A DNA stretch of 64,000 nt from Metellina segmentata (taxonomy: Eukaryota > Arthropoda > Arachnida > Araneae > Tetragnathidae). Where the stretch lies: assembly GCA_947359465.1 (NCBI GenBank), contig OX375877.1, positions 76,706,698-76,770,697 on the forward strand, in the 5' to 3' direction. The position numbers and the translations under genes were made by a program. Each line of letters starts with the position of its first letter. The stretch's first letter is position 1. Under the pieces are notes generated by a model. The model was not told the DNA's origin. It ran no database searches and saw only the letters and a list, made by a program, of their open reading frames with translations. This document shows positions 33,430 to 45,516 of the stretch, one piece after another.

Positions 33430-34322
33430 ATTCAGACTACCTGAGGTATCGATCTGGTGTAAAAATTTTCCGCTGATTTCAAATCCGTTAAAATGTTTAC
33501 TCTATCTTTAACGATCGTGAAGATAGAAAACCTCTATTACACCTTTTTTTGTGTTTGTAATGAATATCTTCGTCAAATGTGGCCGAATTCGTATTGCGAA
33601 AATATAAAAGTTACAGTTGAAAAATTATTTATGTACAGAAAAGCACATTTAAGGTATCCATGTAAAATTTTCTGCTGGTTTCAAATCCGTTGAAATTTTT
33701 ACTATCTTTAACAATCTTGAAGATAGAAACTTGGGACTAGAGCCTAAAAAAGCCATAACGGCAGTCAAAACTTTGAATTTCTAATGCGGTTTATTTTGTT
33801 TCTCAAACAAAATAAATGTTGTGGTTTATTTTGTTTCTCAAACAAAATAAATGTTGTGGTTTATTTTGTTTCTCAAACAAAATAAACCACAACAGCCGTC
33901 TGTTGTAGTGGCAGTGGACGTGAGCAAAACGAAGATTTTGTCGTGTGAGAGATCAAACCATGTGCAAGCTCTCATACTCTTCTTTGTAGCACCAAAGAAT
34001 TCACTGTACAATATTTTACCGCACGACCGAAATCGATATGTGTGCAAGTAGCCTGGTAGTTAGCATTGAGACACAAAAGCCACTTTTCAAAAAAAAAAAG
34101 TGAAAAAGGTCATTATTGGCTGCAAGGTCACACGTGATGGAGATTAAAACTATTAAATTCATTTAAAAATCTTCTAGATTGAATTTTAAAATTCGTCACG
34201 ACCCAAAAGTTGCAAATAATTCGGACTACCTGTATGCCAAATCTCATTGCTGTAAGTGCCATAGAGTCGTCAGGATTATGCAGTCCCAAACAGACAAACA
34301 CTTCCTTTTATAATAATAGAGA
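33430..34322 (-). mobile_element. Helitron copy (left boundary uncertain)
   Basis: The minus strand begins at 34322 with A|TCTCTATTATTATAAAAGG and continues AAGTGTTTGTCTG...TGACTCTATGGCACTTACAG and ATTTTAAAATTCAATCTAGA, as in the copies ending at 48206 and 49177. The family block AAATCCGTT(A/G)AAAT...CTATCTTTAAC...GAAGATAGAAA occurs twice, at 33480-33530 and 33686-33730. A clear CTRR end was not found, so the left limit is approximate. Confidence 0.65.
33787..33893. repeat. Three 35-bp palindromic tandem units; perfect 19-bp hairpin
   Basis: Three copies of a 35-bp period start at 33788, 33823 and 33858. Each carries TTTATTTTGTTT, CTC, then AAACAAAATAAA. The third is a perfect hairpin with 19-bp arms (33853-33871 and 33875-33893) and a CTC loop. 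The array lies within the Helitron-related segment. Confidence 0.95.
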
Positions 34323-35873
34323 TAATCAATATTTCAAAAGATTTTCGTGCACTTGTCCCCTTAACTAAATTGAAACAAGAAACTAAATGCGTGTTGGAAA
34401 GTGGTTTGGCCACAATATGTAAGAGAAGCAATGATCTGATCATCCCTAATATGACTTGTTGGCGCAGCTTGTCCAATACTGGTTTGATTGACAGGTATCA
34501 AAGTTTTGAAAGGCTTTTAAAACAAGTTGCTGTGCCTTCACGCACTTCTAATAAATTTTGGTTTGTGGTTCTCGCATGTTTTAACAATACCATTTTCTCA
34601 AAAAAACACTCACAAAGAATGCTGTTCCTCTTAGATATCAAAAACCACCCTAAAGGCAAACACCGTTCAACCGATTGAACATATCACTGAGTGTCTGTCA
34701 AGCGACTTTCTTGAAATAAGATTCAGTAATTGTAAATTCATAATTTGACAAATAAAACTTTAAATATTCCTCTGAGGCATGGAGGGAGAGGACTCGTGGA
34801 ATTTCAAAGCATCTGGGGACAATGGGTTTCTGATTTACTACAAGCTGAGTTTAACTTCAAGGGAGAATGAATATCCAAGCAGGAAAAACATTTGCTTTCC
34901 AAGCTTCTTTTGTTTTGCAAAAAGTTGAAAGTTACAAAAATACAAGAAATTTTGTATAATGGAAAATAATATTCTAACGTTATATATCTATCTGCAGTAA
35001 AGTTTTCTGTGGATTTGAAATCTGGAAAATATTACTCTAACGATTGTGAATTTTGAGCTATTAAACAAAATTTCATGTTACTTCAGGTGTAGAGTGATCC
35101 ATTTTAGCCCACAGAGGTCGAAATCAAAATATTCTATTGTGTGTGATGGTTCTAGTATATTTATGTTCTCAAAACACATAGAACTTGCTAGGTGTGACAG
35201 CACATGTTTGACAGGCCTGGATAAAGGCTCCCCCTATCAGGTGTGGACTCTTATCCCTTTGCTTGCCACCAGTCTGGAAAAATCCTGAAAGAAATTAAGA
35301 ATTCTTACTACAACCAGTATAACCTGGTTTGAAAAATAAGGGGTAAAGGTTATCTAGAACGGGAAATTTTTCATGAAGGCAGTTACTAAATTCTAGACTG
35401 AAGCTCTTCAAAGGTACTTCGTGAATAATGGAGGCTCTGATGAATTTGAAAGAGTGGGGAAAGTTTAAAAACAAATGTTTGACCAATTCCTTTAACTGTC
35501 ACCTTGCATTTTTATACGCACATTATCTTATTTTATTTTGTTATTAAATAAAGAAGTGTCGTCTATCCATATTGACCAAATCAATCCCTAGATCCAGGAT
35601 GCAAATGATGTATCATAATTTGTGAATATATCGACATTTGATTTCCAACAATGTCATCCTATTTTATATTTTTCTGTTTCGTAAAAAAAAAATGTTGCAA
35701 AATATGTAAACTCAGTTGTCTCTTAATATAATATTCATTGGGTAAAATTAAAAAAGTTAAGTAGGCAAATTAGGTAAGTGTACGTTTATTATTTTCGATT
35801 TCAGTTATGTAAATAAATAGTACTCCTCGTAAACTATTAATTTAATAGCCTCGTTAAAATCTTACTCTTTTAG
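34323..35873 (+). other. UBE2V2 intron 2, last part
   Basis: 34370-34680 has a run without stops (ETKCVLESGLATICKRSND start) of unknown nature, possibly transposon-derived. 34990-35060 carries a Helitron-like piece (AAAGTTTTCTGTGGATTTGA). The intron ends CTTTTAG. Confidence 0.45.
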
Positions 35874-35999
35874 ACACCCTATGAAAACAGGATTTACAGC
35901 TTGAAAGTAGAATGTGGTCTTCAATACCCGGATGAGCCACCAAATGTTAGGTTTATATCCAAGATTAAGATGACTGGTGTCAGTGAAAGCTCTGGAATT
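35874..35999 (+). CDS. UBE2V2: UBE2V2/Uev1A exon 3
   Basis: A 126-nt exon in phase 0, from CTCTTTTAG to the donor GTGAGT. It encodes 42 residues: [15 protein letters not shown], then [14 protein letters not shown], and ends ESSGI. The PxxPP region is the conserved E2-fold loop. The position equivalent to the E2 catalytic Cys lies beyond this exon's end and is not Cys; the only Cys in the predicted protein is C72 (KVECG) in a core strand. This is what makes it an E2 variant and not an active E2. Confidence 0.98.
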
Positions 36000-36402
36000 G
36001 TGAGTATTTAGTTTATGCTATTTTGACAGTTAGAATATCATTATATGGCAATAAATGTAATATTGATGTTACTAAACTAACAAGTTCAGAATGTCAAATC
36101 TGTTTTTTATATTCTTATTTATGATATTTAAATTACCATGTATTCCTCAGTATTAACTTGATTATTTGGATGATTTCAGTTCAAAAATGGCATTTTTTTT
36201 ATTGCAGAAATGAAATGTTATTTACTGATAAGGGAAAACAAGCAGTATATGTATCAGCAAAATATTTCTAATTAAATATGTAACATATTGCAGCACTGGA
36301 TTTTAAGATTAGTGTGTTGGAAAGTCATTCAGATAGGGTTTCGAGTCGTGTTGTGATGTAGTCAAGTGAGTAATTAAATTTTCTTGGAAAGGGATACAAG
36401 TA

Positions 36403-36782
36403 CATTGTTACCATTAGCCTTAAAAAGGCCTTTCATTTTTGGTTTTTTAATTACCCTTAACAAGTTTTAACATTTGCAGAAAGTCCTTAAAAAAAGGCTT
36501 AAAAATATTTTTACTGGTTTAATTTTTACAGGAATGCTGCATATTTTTTATTATTTTTTCACCTGCATTCAAACACCAAAGTCGAGTGTCAACAAAAATC
36601 AATGGCATAATTACGGGTCAGCTAATTACAGAGTGATGTTTAAAAAATTTAGCCCATAGCATTTACAAAGTTTCCTCACATGTTCACTTATGGGCAAATG
36701 TATATGAAATGTGTAGCCTTAAAGATGAAAAATAGCCATGAAACACCCACACTTTTCTTCTGTTTGAAGAGTGAGAACCCTG
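36403..36782. mobile_element. hAT-like relic fragment
   Basis: The right end GAGTGAGAACCCTG (36769-36782) matches the GTGGGAACCCTG end of the family at 59690. Internal CCTTAAAAAGGC and AAAGTCCTTAAAAAAAGGC motifs resemble its subterminal repeats. The left limit is uncertain. Confidence 0.45.
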
Positions 36783-36879
36783 AATTAGTGACAGGTAGCA
36801 ATCTCTTTCTTTTTGTTGCTGGGAGTGGTTTTGTAATAACAGGTACAGACTAAAAGTCCTGTGCTTTCTGTATGTTTAG

Positions 36880-37265
36880 AATGTGTTTTTAATACAAATA
36901 CAAATAGAAATATTGACGACCAGCTACAGGCTCAAGCCCAACAAGGCTGGTCCTTTGTTTATGAATTCCCCAATTCCCACTGACTATCCAATTGTGTCTT
37001 AAATTCGTACACTCCCTTTGAATTAACTATATTTTCTGGCAACGCGTTCCAACTGCCTATTACCCTATTAAAGTAGTAGTTTTTCCTTAAATCCCGATTA
37101 AAATGTGTCTTATTCAATTTATACCCATGGCCCCTTGTTCTGTTATCCCTATTGAAATTTAAGCTCTCTGTGTCCCCTTGTTTTACAAACTTGAAAAGCT
37201 GAATCAAATCCCCCCTCCTTCTTCTTCTTTCCAGTGTATACATGTTTAGCTTAAGCAGAAAAGAC
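36880..37265 (-). pseudogene. CR1-like LINE 3' fragment
   Basis: The minus strand from 37265 reads FLLKLNMYTLERRRRRGDLI and then GHGYKLNKTHFNRDLRKNYY and FNRVIGSWNALPENIVNS: the conserved C-terminus of CR1-type ORF2 proteins. The 94-residue frame (37243-36959) is open to its stop, then a short 3' UTR ends in ATTTGTATTTGTATT-type repeats near 36890. It is 5'-truncated as is typical for LINE insertions. A 222-bp MITE has landed at its upstream end. Confidence 0.85.
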
Positions 37266-37273
37266 CTATATGG

Positions 37274-37495
37274 TAAAGGTGAAAATCAACACTCGCCACG
37301 CGGAGACTGAAAAATTTTGCTAGTCACCACACTTTCTTAAAAGCATTAGTTTATATGGTGAAACTTCCAATTTACATTTTTTTTCCCTTCCGAGGACCGT
37401 AAAATTTTTTTTTTTAAAGAAAGAAAAAGAATTTGTACAAAATATGTGAACTCTCACAAGTGTCCACTTAAAAAATTTCTTAATTTTCACCTTTG
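37274..37495. mobile_element. 222-bp MITE, 8-bp target duplication
   Basis: The ends TAAAGGTGAAAAT and ATTTTCACCTTTG are inverted, and CTATATGG is duplicated exactly at 37266-37273 and 37496-37503. There is no coding. The 8-bp duplication suggests a hAT-mobilised MITE. Confidence 0.8.
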
Positions 37496-37959
37496 CTATA
37501 TGGATTTTGATACTACATGATAGGATGTTTTATAAATGGCCAGGTCAAGATACAAACAGAAGAAATATAGCACAAAATACTGCAGTACAAAACAGAAGTT
37601 CTGTACCACAACACTGCATAAAAGAACAGAAATAAGAAATATAATCAGTTATTGCTATGCAGCAAAGCAAATGGGATCTGTTCATAGGGTCAGGCTGATT
37701 ACAAAGTGGTCAAAAAGGTTAAGTGACCAAGTCAATTCTATGCAAAAGGGCAAGACAATCATGCCCAATTAAAGGTCAAACTGCAACATAAGATGAAAGA
37801 TTACAACTGCATCATGTCATGGTTTGTCAGGCACCTCTTCAAAACAACTAGTCTATTGTTTTGTAGATATTTTCCCTTCCGTTCTCATTAGCTAGAAGTC
37901 ACTAGATGTTTCAAGGATAGTGTTGCCCAGTGGAAGGAATCCTAGACCAGATTTTTATA

Positions 37960-39395
37960 CAGTCAGTATTGGTTATATGGTCAGCTCAGCGGTCCAGAAA
38001 AATCAGACCATATATGTGGAACAATACTACACTATTTAATTATGGCAGGATTATATTCACCTATCAGAATATAGTGCTCATAAACAAATAATTAAACTTT
38101 TATGAACATTTAAAAAATTGATTCACGATGTAAAAACTACAGTAAGAAATATGCAATATCTTTTTAGTGAAATTTATTAGCTTACCTTACCAATACAGTA
38201 TGCATACATACGTGCATCTATATTCAATGCACTTATTGAAAATATTCAGATATACAAGATTGCTGCCTTATCTTGGTTGCTAACACAACTTTTTCTAAGT
38301 CCTTAATAGCTTTTAAATGTTTATCTGCTGCTTCAGAATTAGTAAAAAAACACCCGATGTCCTATATATGGCTTTAAGCGCATCTGATGTTGATACTGAT
38401 TTCTTTTCACATACACTGTTATCCTCATCATGGCTTTCTTCGTCATTCAAATTTAACAAATTAGAAACAATATGTTGTATTGAAGCTTCACTGTTAGTAG
38501 TGAGATCTTCATCAATTTTTGCAAACAGATTTTGGTCTGGAATTGCATAACCAGATTCCGCATCTTTTCTGCTTAAAGGGAGATCTTCATCGGTATCTTC
38601 CAATAATTACTGAGACTTTGGAAAACTTTGAAATGCAGCATGTCGGAAGCAATTTGCAATAGTTTTCTGTGACACCAGATTCCAATTCTTTCGAGAATGT
38701 CCCGCAACAATACATCTTTAAATTCTTTCGAAGAACTACTGTCAAAATCAGGAGCTTCTCCGCACAATTTTTAAAGGATAGGTTATGCCTTGAATTAAAT
38801 CGTTGTAGCCAGCCATTGCTAGCAAAGATACTTGACTCGTCAAGTTCATTAGCAAATTCCAAGGACATTTATTTCAAAACATTCCAGTATAAAAGGGCAT
38901 TTTGTAATCGCGCATATTTAATCCATGACAGAAGAGCCTTATCCACATTCTCATAAGGTGACAATCACTGATGTTTTCTTTCTTGATCACTGATTTGAAC
39001 ATTTGAGGAGTAAAGTTTGGTTGCTAAAATGTTGTTTAATGTAGTCCGGGGATCGAATTTACTTTGGTGAAAGCAGCTTTTGGGGAGGAAGAGAATTGAG
39101 GTAGGTGGGTAACGCCGACAATGAATTCAACGCAAAAGAGAATTGGGATTAAAGGCGTGAATTCAGGTTCTCTTCAGGATCACACAGACTTTTTTTGTGG
39201 TCATTCCCTGTGTTACTTCTCGTTTCAAGAAATGTTACAGTAATTACTATTTTTCAACATAAAACGATAACATATGAAAACCGACCATATAACTGATAAC
39301 CAGGAAAATAAAATAACTATATAAGCGGTGCGCTTATGTTCCCTATTAAGTTAAACGGGACTTAAGAAAACTGACCATATAGCCGGTACTGACTG
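37960..39395 (-). mobile_element. Tigger-type transposon, internally deleted
   Basis: The ends CAGTCAGTATTGGTTATATG and its complement CCGGTACTGACTG are flanked by TA. On the minus strand a CENP-B/Tc5-type helix-turn-helix segment (ANELDESSIFASNGWLQRFN, then SRHNLSFK, 38868-38750) is followed directly by the transposase's acidic C-terminus (38603-38316: TSDALKAIYRTSG, NEESHDEDN). The DDE catalytic domain is absent, so this is a deletion derivative that could move only in trans. Frameshifts are also present. Confidence 0.85.
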
Positions 39396-39499
39396 TAGTA
39401 AGAGTCATTGTTTTGACAAAGATCTGCCTGTTTGTGCACATAATATTAAATGGGGATGGGATGTAAAGTATAGAACTAATATTTTCCAGGTTTCAGTTA

Positions 39500-40375
39500 T
39501 CCAGATAGCTTTAAGAAACAAAACAAAAAAAATGGGGGAAATTCACATTTTAAAAGTTTCTTATCGGTTAATAAGAACCAAACTGTTTACCGAATGGTTC
39601 GATGAAATTTTCATACCTGAAGTAAAAAAACATCAAAGGACATTAAGAAAAGAGGAGAGTAAGGTGTTGTTAATCATTGACAATGCACCCACCCCACTGA
39701 ACACATTGAAAAAGAATAGGAACATTTCCAAACATTTTTCTTGCTGCCAAACTTAGCGAGTTTGCTACAGCCTATAGACCAAGTGGTTATCGAATCTATG
39801 AAGCGCAATTACAGAAGACGAACTGTTAAGGACACTTTTGATAGAAGATGAAAAGGGCATTGTGGCTCATTATTGAAAGATTGATTTTGAAAGACTGCTC
39901 TTACTTGGTGTCAGAAGAGCATGGAGTTTGGTGAAGTTAATCACATTTGAACTTGGAACAAATTGAAAGGCATTTCTACTAAGTAGGAGGTACAGAAAGA
40001 GAGAAGAAAGGGCTGTGAAAAGCAGAAGGAAGAAGTGTCAGTTGAGAACATAAGAAACATAGTGAAAATATTCCTGGGTGTTCCGAGGGCAGTGTATAGG
40101 ACTTAGGCAAATGGTTGGTGTGTGATTCTTCGTACCCAGAATTCCAAATTCTCAGTGAGGATGAACTCATTCAAAATGTGAGAGAAGTCATTGATGACCA
40201 GGAAGATGATGACATTGATACTCAACTATATGCGGGACCGTCAGCTAATAAGGCATCGAGTCCCTTGACACAGTGCTATAAATGGATGGCGCAAAAGCTT
40301 GAGTGCAACCATCTACAGCTACTCACCGTCAAGCGCATGTGGGACTTGGCTGCACGGAAACGAGTATAGACAGTG
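39500..40375 (+). pseudogene. Tigger transposase relic (DDE C-terminal half)
   Basis: The plus strand encodes LFTEWFDEIFIPEVKKHQRT, then KVLLIIDNAPTP (second catalytic Asp region), then in another frame LLQPIDQVVIESMKRNYRRR (the QPxDQGV-I block of Tigger transposases), and later EFQILSEDELIQNV with an acidic tail. Several stops and frame changes. Its orientation is opposite to the adjacent Tigger at 37960-39395, so the two are separate insertions. Inverted GTTATCCAGATA at 39495 and TATCTGGATA at 40528 may be its degraded ends. Confidence 0.8.
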
Positions 40376-41776
40376 AAACAACTGACTTGGACTGATATGT
40401 TCAAGCAATGGTACATTTTACTACAGTATGCAAGTACAAAATGTGAACAAAATTGTTTTTCAGTCATTAAATTACATATTACTTATACTAAAGAAATAAC
40501 CTTTTTTTTTTGTGTGAAATATCCAATTATCTGGATATGGGTCTGGTCCCAATTGATTCAGGAAAATTGGAGTTCTGTAATATAAATGGATGAAACAATT
40601 TGATTTCTTTAATGGGATTCCCAGAAGTTAATGGTAGATTTACTTTATCTCCTTATAATGCTTTGAGTAGCAGTCCCTTGTGTCTTCAAGATGACACATT
40701 TTATTTCGCCTGGATATCTTATATTGTTGAAGGCAGTCAGCTCTACATTTCTTTTTGTTCAAAACATTGAAAGTTATGCATTCAAAAGACTTGTGGCTAT
40801 ATTCCTAGCAGAGTGAGCCAAATCCTTGTGTTAGTGATTTTGTATGAATGTTGGTAATTTTGTGTGTGTGAGTTTTTACTGCTAGTCAGTTTTGTTATGA
40901 TGAAAAGGAATTCGATTCGTATTAATTGTAGGCCTTTATTTTGAGTACTATTAATGCCTGGAGCTTTATTTTTTTTCACTGTCAGTATCTCCTTTAAGAA
41001 AGCTCACAGTGCATCATGGATTTGATGAATAATTTTTGATATAGTGTAAGTAGATTTGGAATTGGGGTTCTCAATTTTGTAAGTAATAAGATTGACTTGC
41101 AAATTGCAATACACTTGTTGAAATATTTTACCTACACATCAAAGAACCAGCAACTGTAAAGCTGTTAGACTTGATACCCGTGTTCAAATAAATGTGTAAT
41201 AGGTTTTCAACATGGTTTATATTATCTTATTTTTAGCACAGTTTTTGTTCTTTTTTTGAGTTTGCTCCACTAAACCTAAAACAATGAAACATTTGCATAC
41301 AAGGTAGATATACAGTCTTTTTTTCTGTGAATAAGACATAACGTATAAAATATATCACACTCAAAATTGCAGAATTTGAGAAGCATCAACTTAAAGGATA
41401 CTATAAAACTTATATTGAAATAGTATAAGCTTCTTTTAAATTTTAGGTAAGTATTTATAGTGATAACTTCTATTATGTTCTATAGAATAGTAATATATCA
41501 CACTGCGGCTCCTCGTACATATTTTTCAATGACATAACATCAAAATGTTTATTTTTTGACGTCACTTTTCTTGCTGGGGTGCGATATATAGATATGCATA
41601 TACAGGATTCAGTCACTTCTGATTAGTATCTTGATAGTTTTCACAAGGAGTCTCAAATATCAGTGAACAAAGGTTTAAAAAATATATACCATGAAATTGT
41701 GCCTGAAACCAATATAATCTCAATTTTCAACACCTTTTGTAAACTAATTTTTGATATAGTAAATCCTTTCTTACAG
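40376..41776 (+). other. UBE2V2 intron 3, last part
   Basis: AT-rich, nothing recognised. It ends TTTCTTACAG before exon 4. Confidence 0.5.
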
Positions 41777-41917
41777 GTGGATAAAAGAACCCTCCCTGTG
41801 TTAAGTCATTGGCAGAGAAATTACTCAATTAAAACAGTCCTTCAAGAGCTTCGCAGAGCAATGACTTTAAAAGAAAATCAGAGGCTAAGTCAACCACCCG
41901 AAGGCTCTGCTTTTTAG
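41777..41917 (+). CDS. UBE2V2: UBE2V2/Uev1A exon 4 (stop codon)
   Basis: After TTTCTTACAG the exon encodes [20 protein letters not shown], then VLQELRRAM and ends QPPEGSAF before TAG. It completes a 146-residue protein; vertebrate UBE2V2 has 145. The LPVLSHWQ segment is where active E2s carry the catalytic Cys region, and no Cys is present. VLQELRR is the conserved helix of UEVs. Four intact exons with canonical sites and no stops mean a functional gene and not a retrocopy. Confidence 0.98.
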   Translation: MDKRTLPVLSHWQRNYSIKTVLQELRRAMTLKENQRLSQPPEGSAF

Positions 41918-42690
41918 CATATGTACACATATTATGGGTTTCAACGACTATTATGTTTGTTGCCGGGCATTCATTTGCTTGGTATTTTTTTGCCCAAGTG
42001 GACTGGAAGTAAGATTCAACAGTCTTTTTGTACATTAAATGCTTTACACTACCTTGTTAATCTCCCTCCACTGCTATATGTGGACACTGCAGATTGTCTT
42101 AATTATGAAAGCAAGGTATTAGTAAATGCAATTAATCGGCTTTAAAAAAAACTTGGAAAACAAATCTGTATTTAACGTTCACACATGCATTAGCACGCGA
42201 TTTTGCGAATGATACTTAAATATTGTGCCTTTTGTTCTTGCATATACTGTAGATAAAGAAAAGGCACATTTGGCTAAGATGTAGTTGTTATTTTAATTTT
42301 TAAAATACATCACAGAAAATTTTGATTGAAAGATGCTCTACTTGAAAAGCCTCTGTTACTAAAGAATTATCAGTATGTGTACAATTTCGTGTGCTTGCAT
42401 GTCTTTACCCTTAGATTTAATATTGATTTTGAAAAAGAGAGTTGAAATTTTCTGTTTTTACAATTTAAATTGTAACATTTATACTCATTATGTTAAGATT
42501 TGCATATACAAAGTTTTGTTTAGAAAATTTCTTTTCACAACAAATGTAAGTTTTATTAAACAGTTGAATATCATTATTTGTTCATAAAATCTGTAGAGCT
42601 TCTCTTTGTTTTCATAATTGATTCTATGACAGAATTCACGTAAAGACTCTTAAATAAAATTTAATTTTAATAAAGTAAATTTCTTGTGTT
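41918..42690 (+). other. UBE2V2 3' UTR with poly(A) signals
   Basis: Two AATAAA hexamers at 42653-42658 and 42669-42674 follow about 740 nt of stop-containing AT-rich sequence, and a GT-containing stretch follows. Cleavage just after 42690 is inferred, giving a 3' UTR of about 0.77 kb. Confidence 0.6.
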
Positions 42691-43423
42691 ATTATTTACT
42701 TATAAACTCCTCCACACTTGATGTAGTGTATTGTTCTACTTCATCAAGATTTCCTACAAAACTCACTCTTGTAAATTATTCATTAAAAAAGATTATTCCA
42801 TTTTACAAGCAATTTTTCTTTAACTCGTTGATTGCGAGATGAGCATGAAGATGACACCACATTTGTGAGGGATTTTTGAAGAAATACTTTCCCTCTGGCT
42901 GACTTATAATCAATGTTATCAGTTTTGAAAAGAATTGAAGTGATATTTACTTCAAACAATGTGCCTGAGAGCATTTCTTGTTAAGTAACTAATGACGTTA
43001 GAGTTTGTTTTTATCAGTAACGCGTGCAATAAAGGCAATACCAATACATTTATATTCAAATCTAGTTCATAACCTTTTGTTTGTAAAGTGCTCATGTATT
43101 TGTTTACATTTGAGAAAAATATTGAGAATATATAAAATACTGAAGTATAATTAATTGGTCCAGGTAGCACTTGCAAAAGGAGATGTAGGTTCAAAATCAC
43201 AAATAAGTATGTACTTCATTTTATAGGAATTGGATGTATTTTCTTTATATACAATATCTGAAGTGTTGGAAGGACTGCTTAAAACTGCACAAAATTTAGT
43301 ATGAGAAAACTTCAACACAGATCTTCAACAAATGCTAATAAACATGTGAAAATGTTGAAAGAGCACATTAGCAATACAGCTAGATGTAGATATTTGGGCA
43401 ATATTATATTCCACATATAATGG
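42691..43423. other. Intergenic or intronic DNA, no feature recognised
   Basis: AT-rich, no coding or terminal repeats seen. If the kinase exon at 63663 is genuine this is intron. Confidence 0.5.
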
Positions 43424-44284
43424 CAGGGTTATCACGGGTGCTTAGAAAGTGCTTATTTTGACCTTCCATTTCTAAGAGCCCTTAGAAGTGCTTATTTTTC
43501 GTCAATAGTCGTTAGAAAGTGCTTATTTTCCTTTTTTTTTTAAATTCAGTTTTTAAATGACGATATTTTTTTACAATATTTCTGACCTTTTATTTAGCGG
43601 ACGATCGGCGATAAAACTGCTTATGAGTACTGCATTTGCGATGATTCAGGAACTGGCCTGCTTGAATGAATGGCAACCCTTCATACGCGATATACAAATC
43701 GTCGATTGACTCTTGATGAGCATGTTAATACACTTTAAAGACTTGAAAACTCATGAAAATCGGTCTGTTTTCGACTTGTAATGCGTGTGGCTCTCACAAC
43801 GTACAAAATAGTTGCCCTGCTAGACAAACTAGAATACGATCATCAAATGTTAATTAATTTTGTTTTATTCAGTTTCCCGCGAGTGCAATGTTTAAAAAAG
43901 TTATTATAATTATTGGGAAGTGAATTTTTAAGTTGGTTGGTGATTAAAAAACAATATAAAGATAATTTATTTTAATTAATCTGCTACCTAAGTGGCAACC
44001 TGATGTGTTGCAATTTTTTTTTAAATCTAGCTTTTTGAATGCTTCTAATTCTTTGTAAAAACTATCTCAGTAAAGTTGAATAAAGAAAAATTTTGAAGAT
44101 TTTTGATGGTGATTCTGCCTCTAAAAGTTGAAGCCATCGGTTCCGGAAAAAAAAAACCTTGGAGGAAAAAATCGCAAAAGATATGACTCTAACATGCAAC
44201 TTGCAATCCTTTTGTAAAGGAATCGTTTGCCACTAATTTTTTTATTGAAACCTCCGATGTGCCCATAAATGAATTTACTTCTTA

Positions 44285-45516
44285 TCAGGCATAGTAAAAA
44301 GGTTTTCCACCACGTGGAGATACCTCCACGCCAACAGCTGTCATTTCTGTGGTTGTTAGCTTTTCCACAAACGGGTTTTTGCATTCGAAAGCTGAAGATT
44401 AGAACTACACGACTGTAATTTGTTTGTTAAAATTTTATTTTCTTGTGCATCAAAAAAGTGTTTAAAATGGAGCTATCAAGTCAACAGATCAGAACGATTA
44501 TGTACAATGAGTTCCGTAACAAATTCAGTGTGACTGAATCCCCCCAAAAATGCGTGAAAGTTAAGGCATCAATACTGTTTCTTATGATACAGTCAAAGTT
44601 TGGTTTTAGAAGTTTAAAGCTGGAAATTTCGCCATTGAAGATAAACCAGGTTCTGGCCGCCCTATTGAAGTTGATTGTGAGCAGTTAAAGCAAATCATTG
44701 AACAAGACAGAAATGTTTCAATTCGAACTATTGTGCGTTAGAGCTTGACGTTTGCCAAAAAACAATAGTTAAAGCTCTGAAACACAAATTTAAGGTCAAC
44801 CACTGGAAACACACAAGTGCAAGAGAAAAGTGGCCTGTTTGGCTCTGCTCAGAGATCAAAGAAAAGAGAAAATTCTGGACAGAATTGTGACCTGTGATGA
44901 AAAATGGGTGTGCTACAACAATACAAGATGTAAAGGAGGGTGTACAGGACCTGGGGAATCGGCAGGCTCATTTGCAAGACGAGCCTCAACTAACAAGAAG
45001 GTGCTTCTCTGTATCTCGTGGGATTGTCGCGGAATTATCTACAAAGATAATCTGTAAAGTGGACAGACTATCAACAGTGCAATATACAGCAACATGCTAA
45101 TTAAAATTTGTGAAGCCCTTCGCGACAAACGAAGAAACGAATTCAGAAGGAAGGTGGTTCCCTTTCATCATGGTAACGTTCGGCCACATGTTAGTACGAT
45201 TACCGGCTGGACACTGCAAGCTGGAGTGGGATTTGATGCAACATCCACCATACAGCCCAGACATGGCCCCTTCGGATTTCTATCTGTTTTCACATGTGCA
45301 GCAGCATCCTGATGTGCAATCTTCAATTCAAATGAGGAGGTCGATCTTTTTCTGGACTCGCGCACCTCACAGTTCTTCGCAGAAGTGATTGAAAAGTTGG
45401 CAGAAGATTGTAGATTTTAACGGAGATTACTATCCTCCTTACCTTTGCTATTTTCGTGTGTATTTATCATTTTATAATAAAACATTTTTTGGCGGAAAAC
45501 GTTTTACTCAACCTGA
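44285..45516 (+). mobile_element. mariner element, 1232 bp, TA target
   Basis: TIRs begin TCAGGCATAGTAAAAAGGTT at the left and, complemented, TCAGGTTGAGTAAAACGTTT at the right, with a TA duplication at 44283-44284 and 45517-45518. The paralogous copy of the host repeat at 61160 reads CTTCTTATTTTCATTA with no insert and confirms the target exactly. Length and structure are standard for mariner. Confidence 0.95.
44467..45420 (+). pseudogene. mariner transposase, frameshifted
   Basis: It starts MELSSQQIRTIMYNEFRNKF and shows KFKAGNFAIEDKPGSGRPIE (helix-turn-helix linker and the GRP hook) and then RIVTCDEKWVCY (first catalytic Asp). HHGNVRPH follows, where the second catalytic Asp normally sits in HDNARPH and is here Gly. 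HPPYSPDMAPSDFYLF carries the third Asp region. The pieces are spread over three frames with stops at 44688, 44740 and 45057, so the protein is dead. Confidence 0.9.

Noticed and set aside
33788..33893. CRISPR-like repeat array
   Set aside because: Units are immediately adjacent without unique spacers, and the DNA is clearly eukaryotic.
34370..34678. 102-residue frame beginning near a Helitron edge
   Set aside because: No family recognised and no start context; noted in the intron entry but not called as a gene.
38317..38956. Plus-strand frames of 77 and 95 residues
   Set aside because: Antisense shadows of the Tigger transposase fragments encoded on the minus strand.
26785..41917. UBE2V2 as a processed pseudogene
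   Set aside because: The gene has three introns with canonical sites and conserved phases, no stops and no poly(A) scar.
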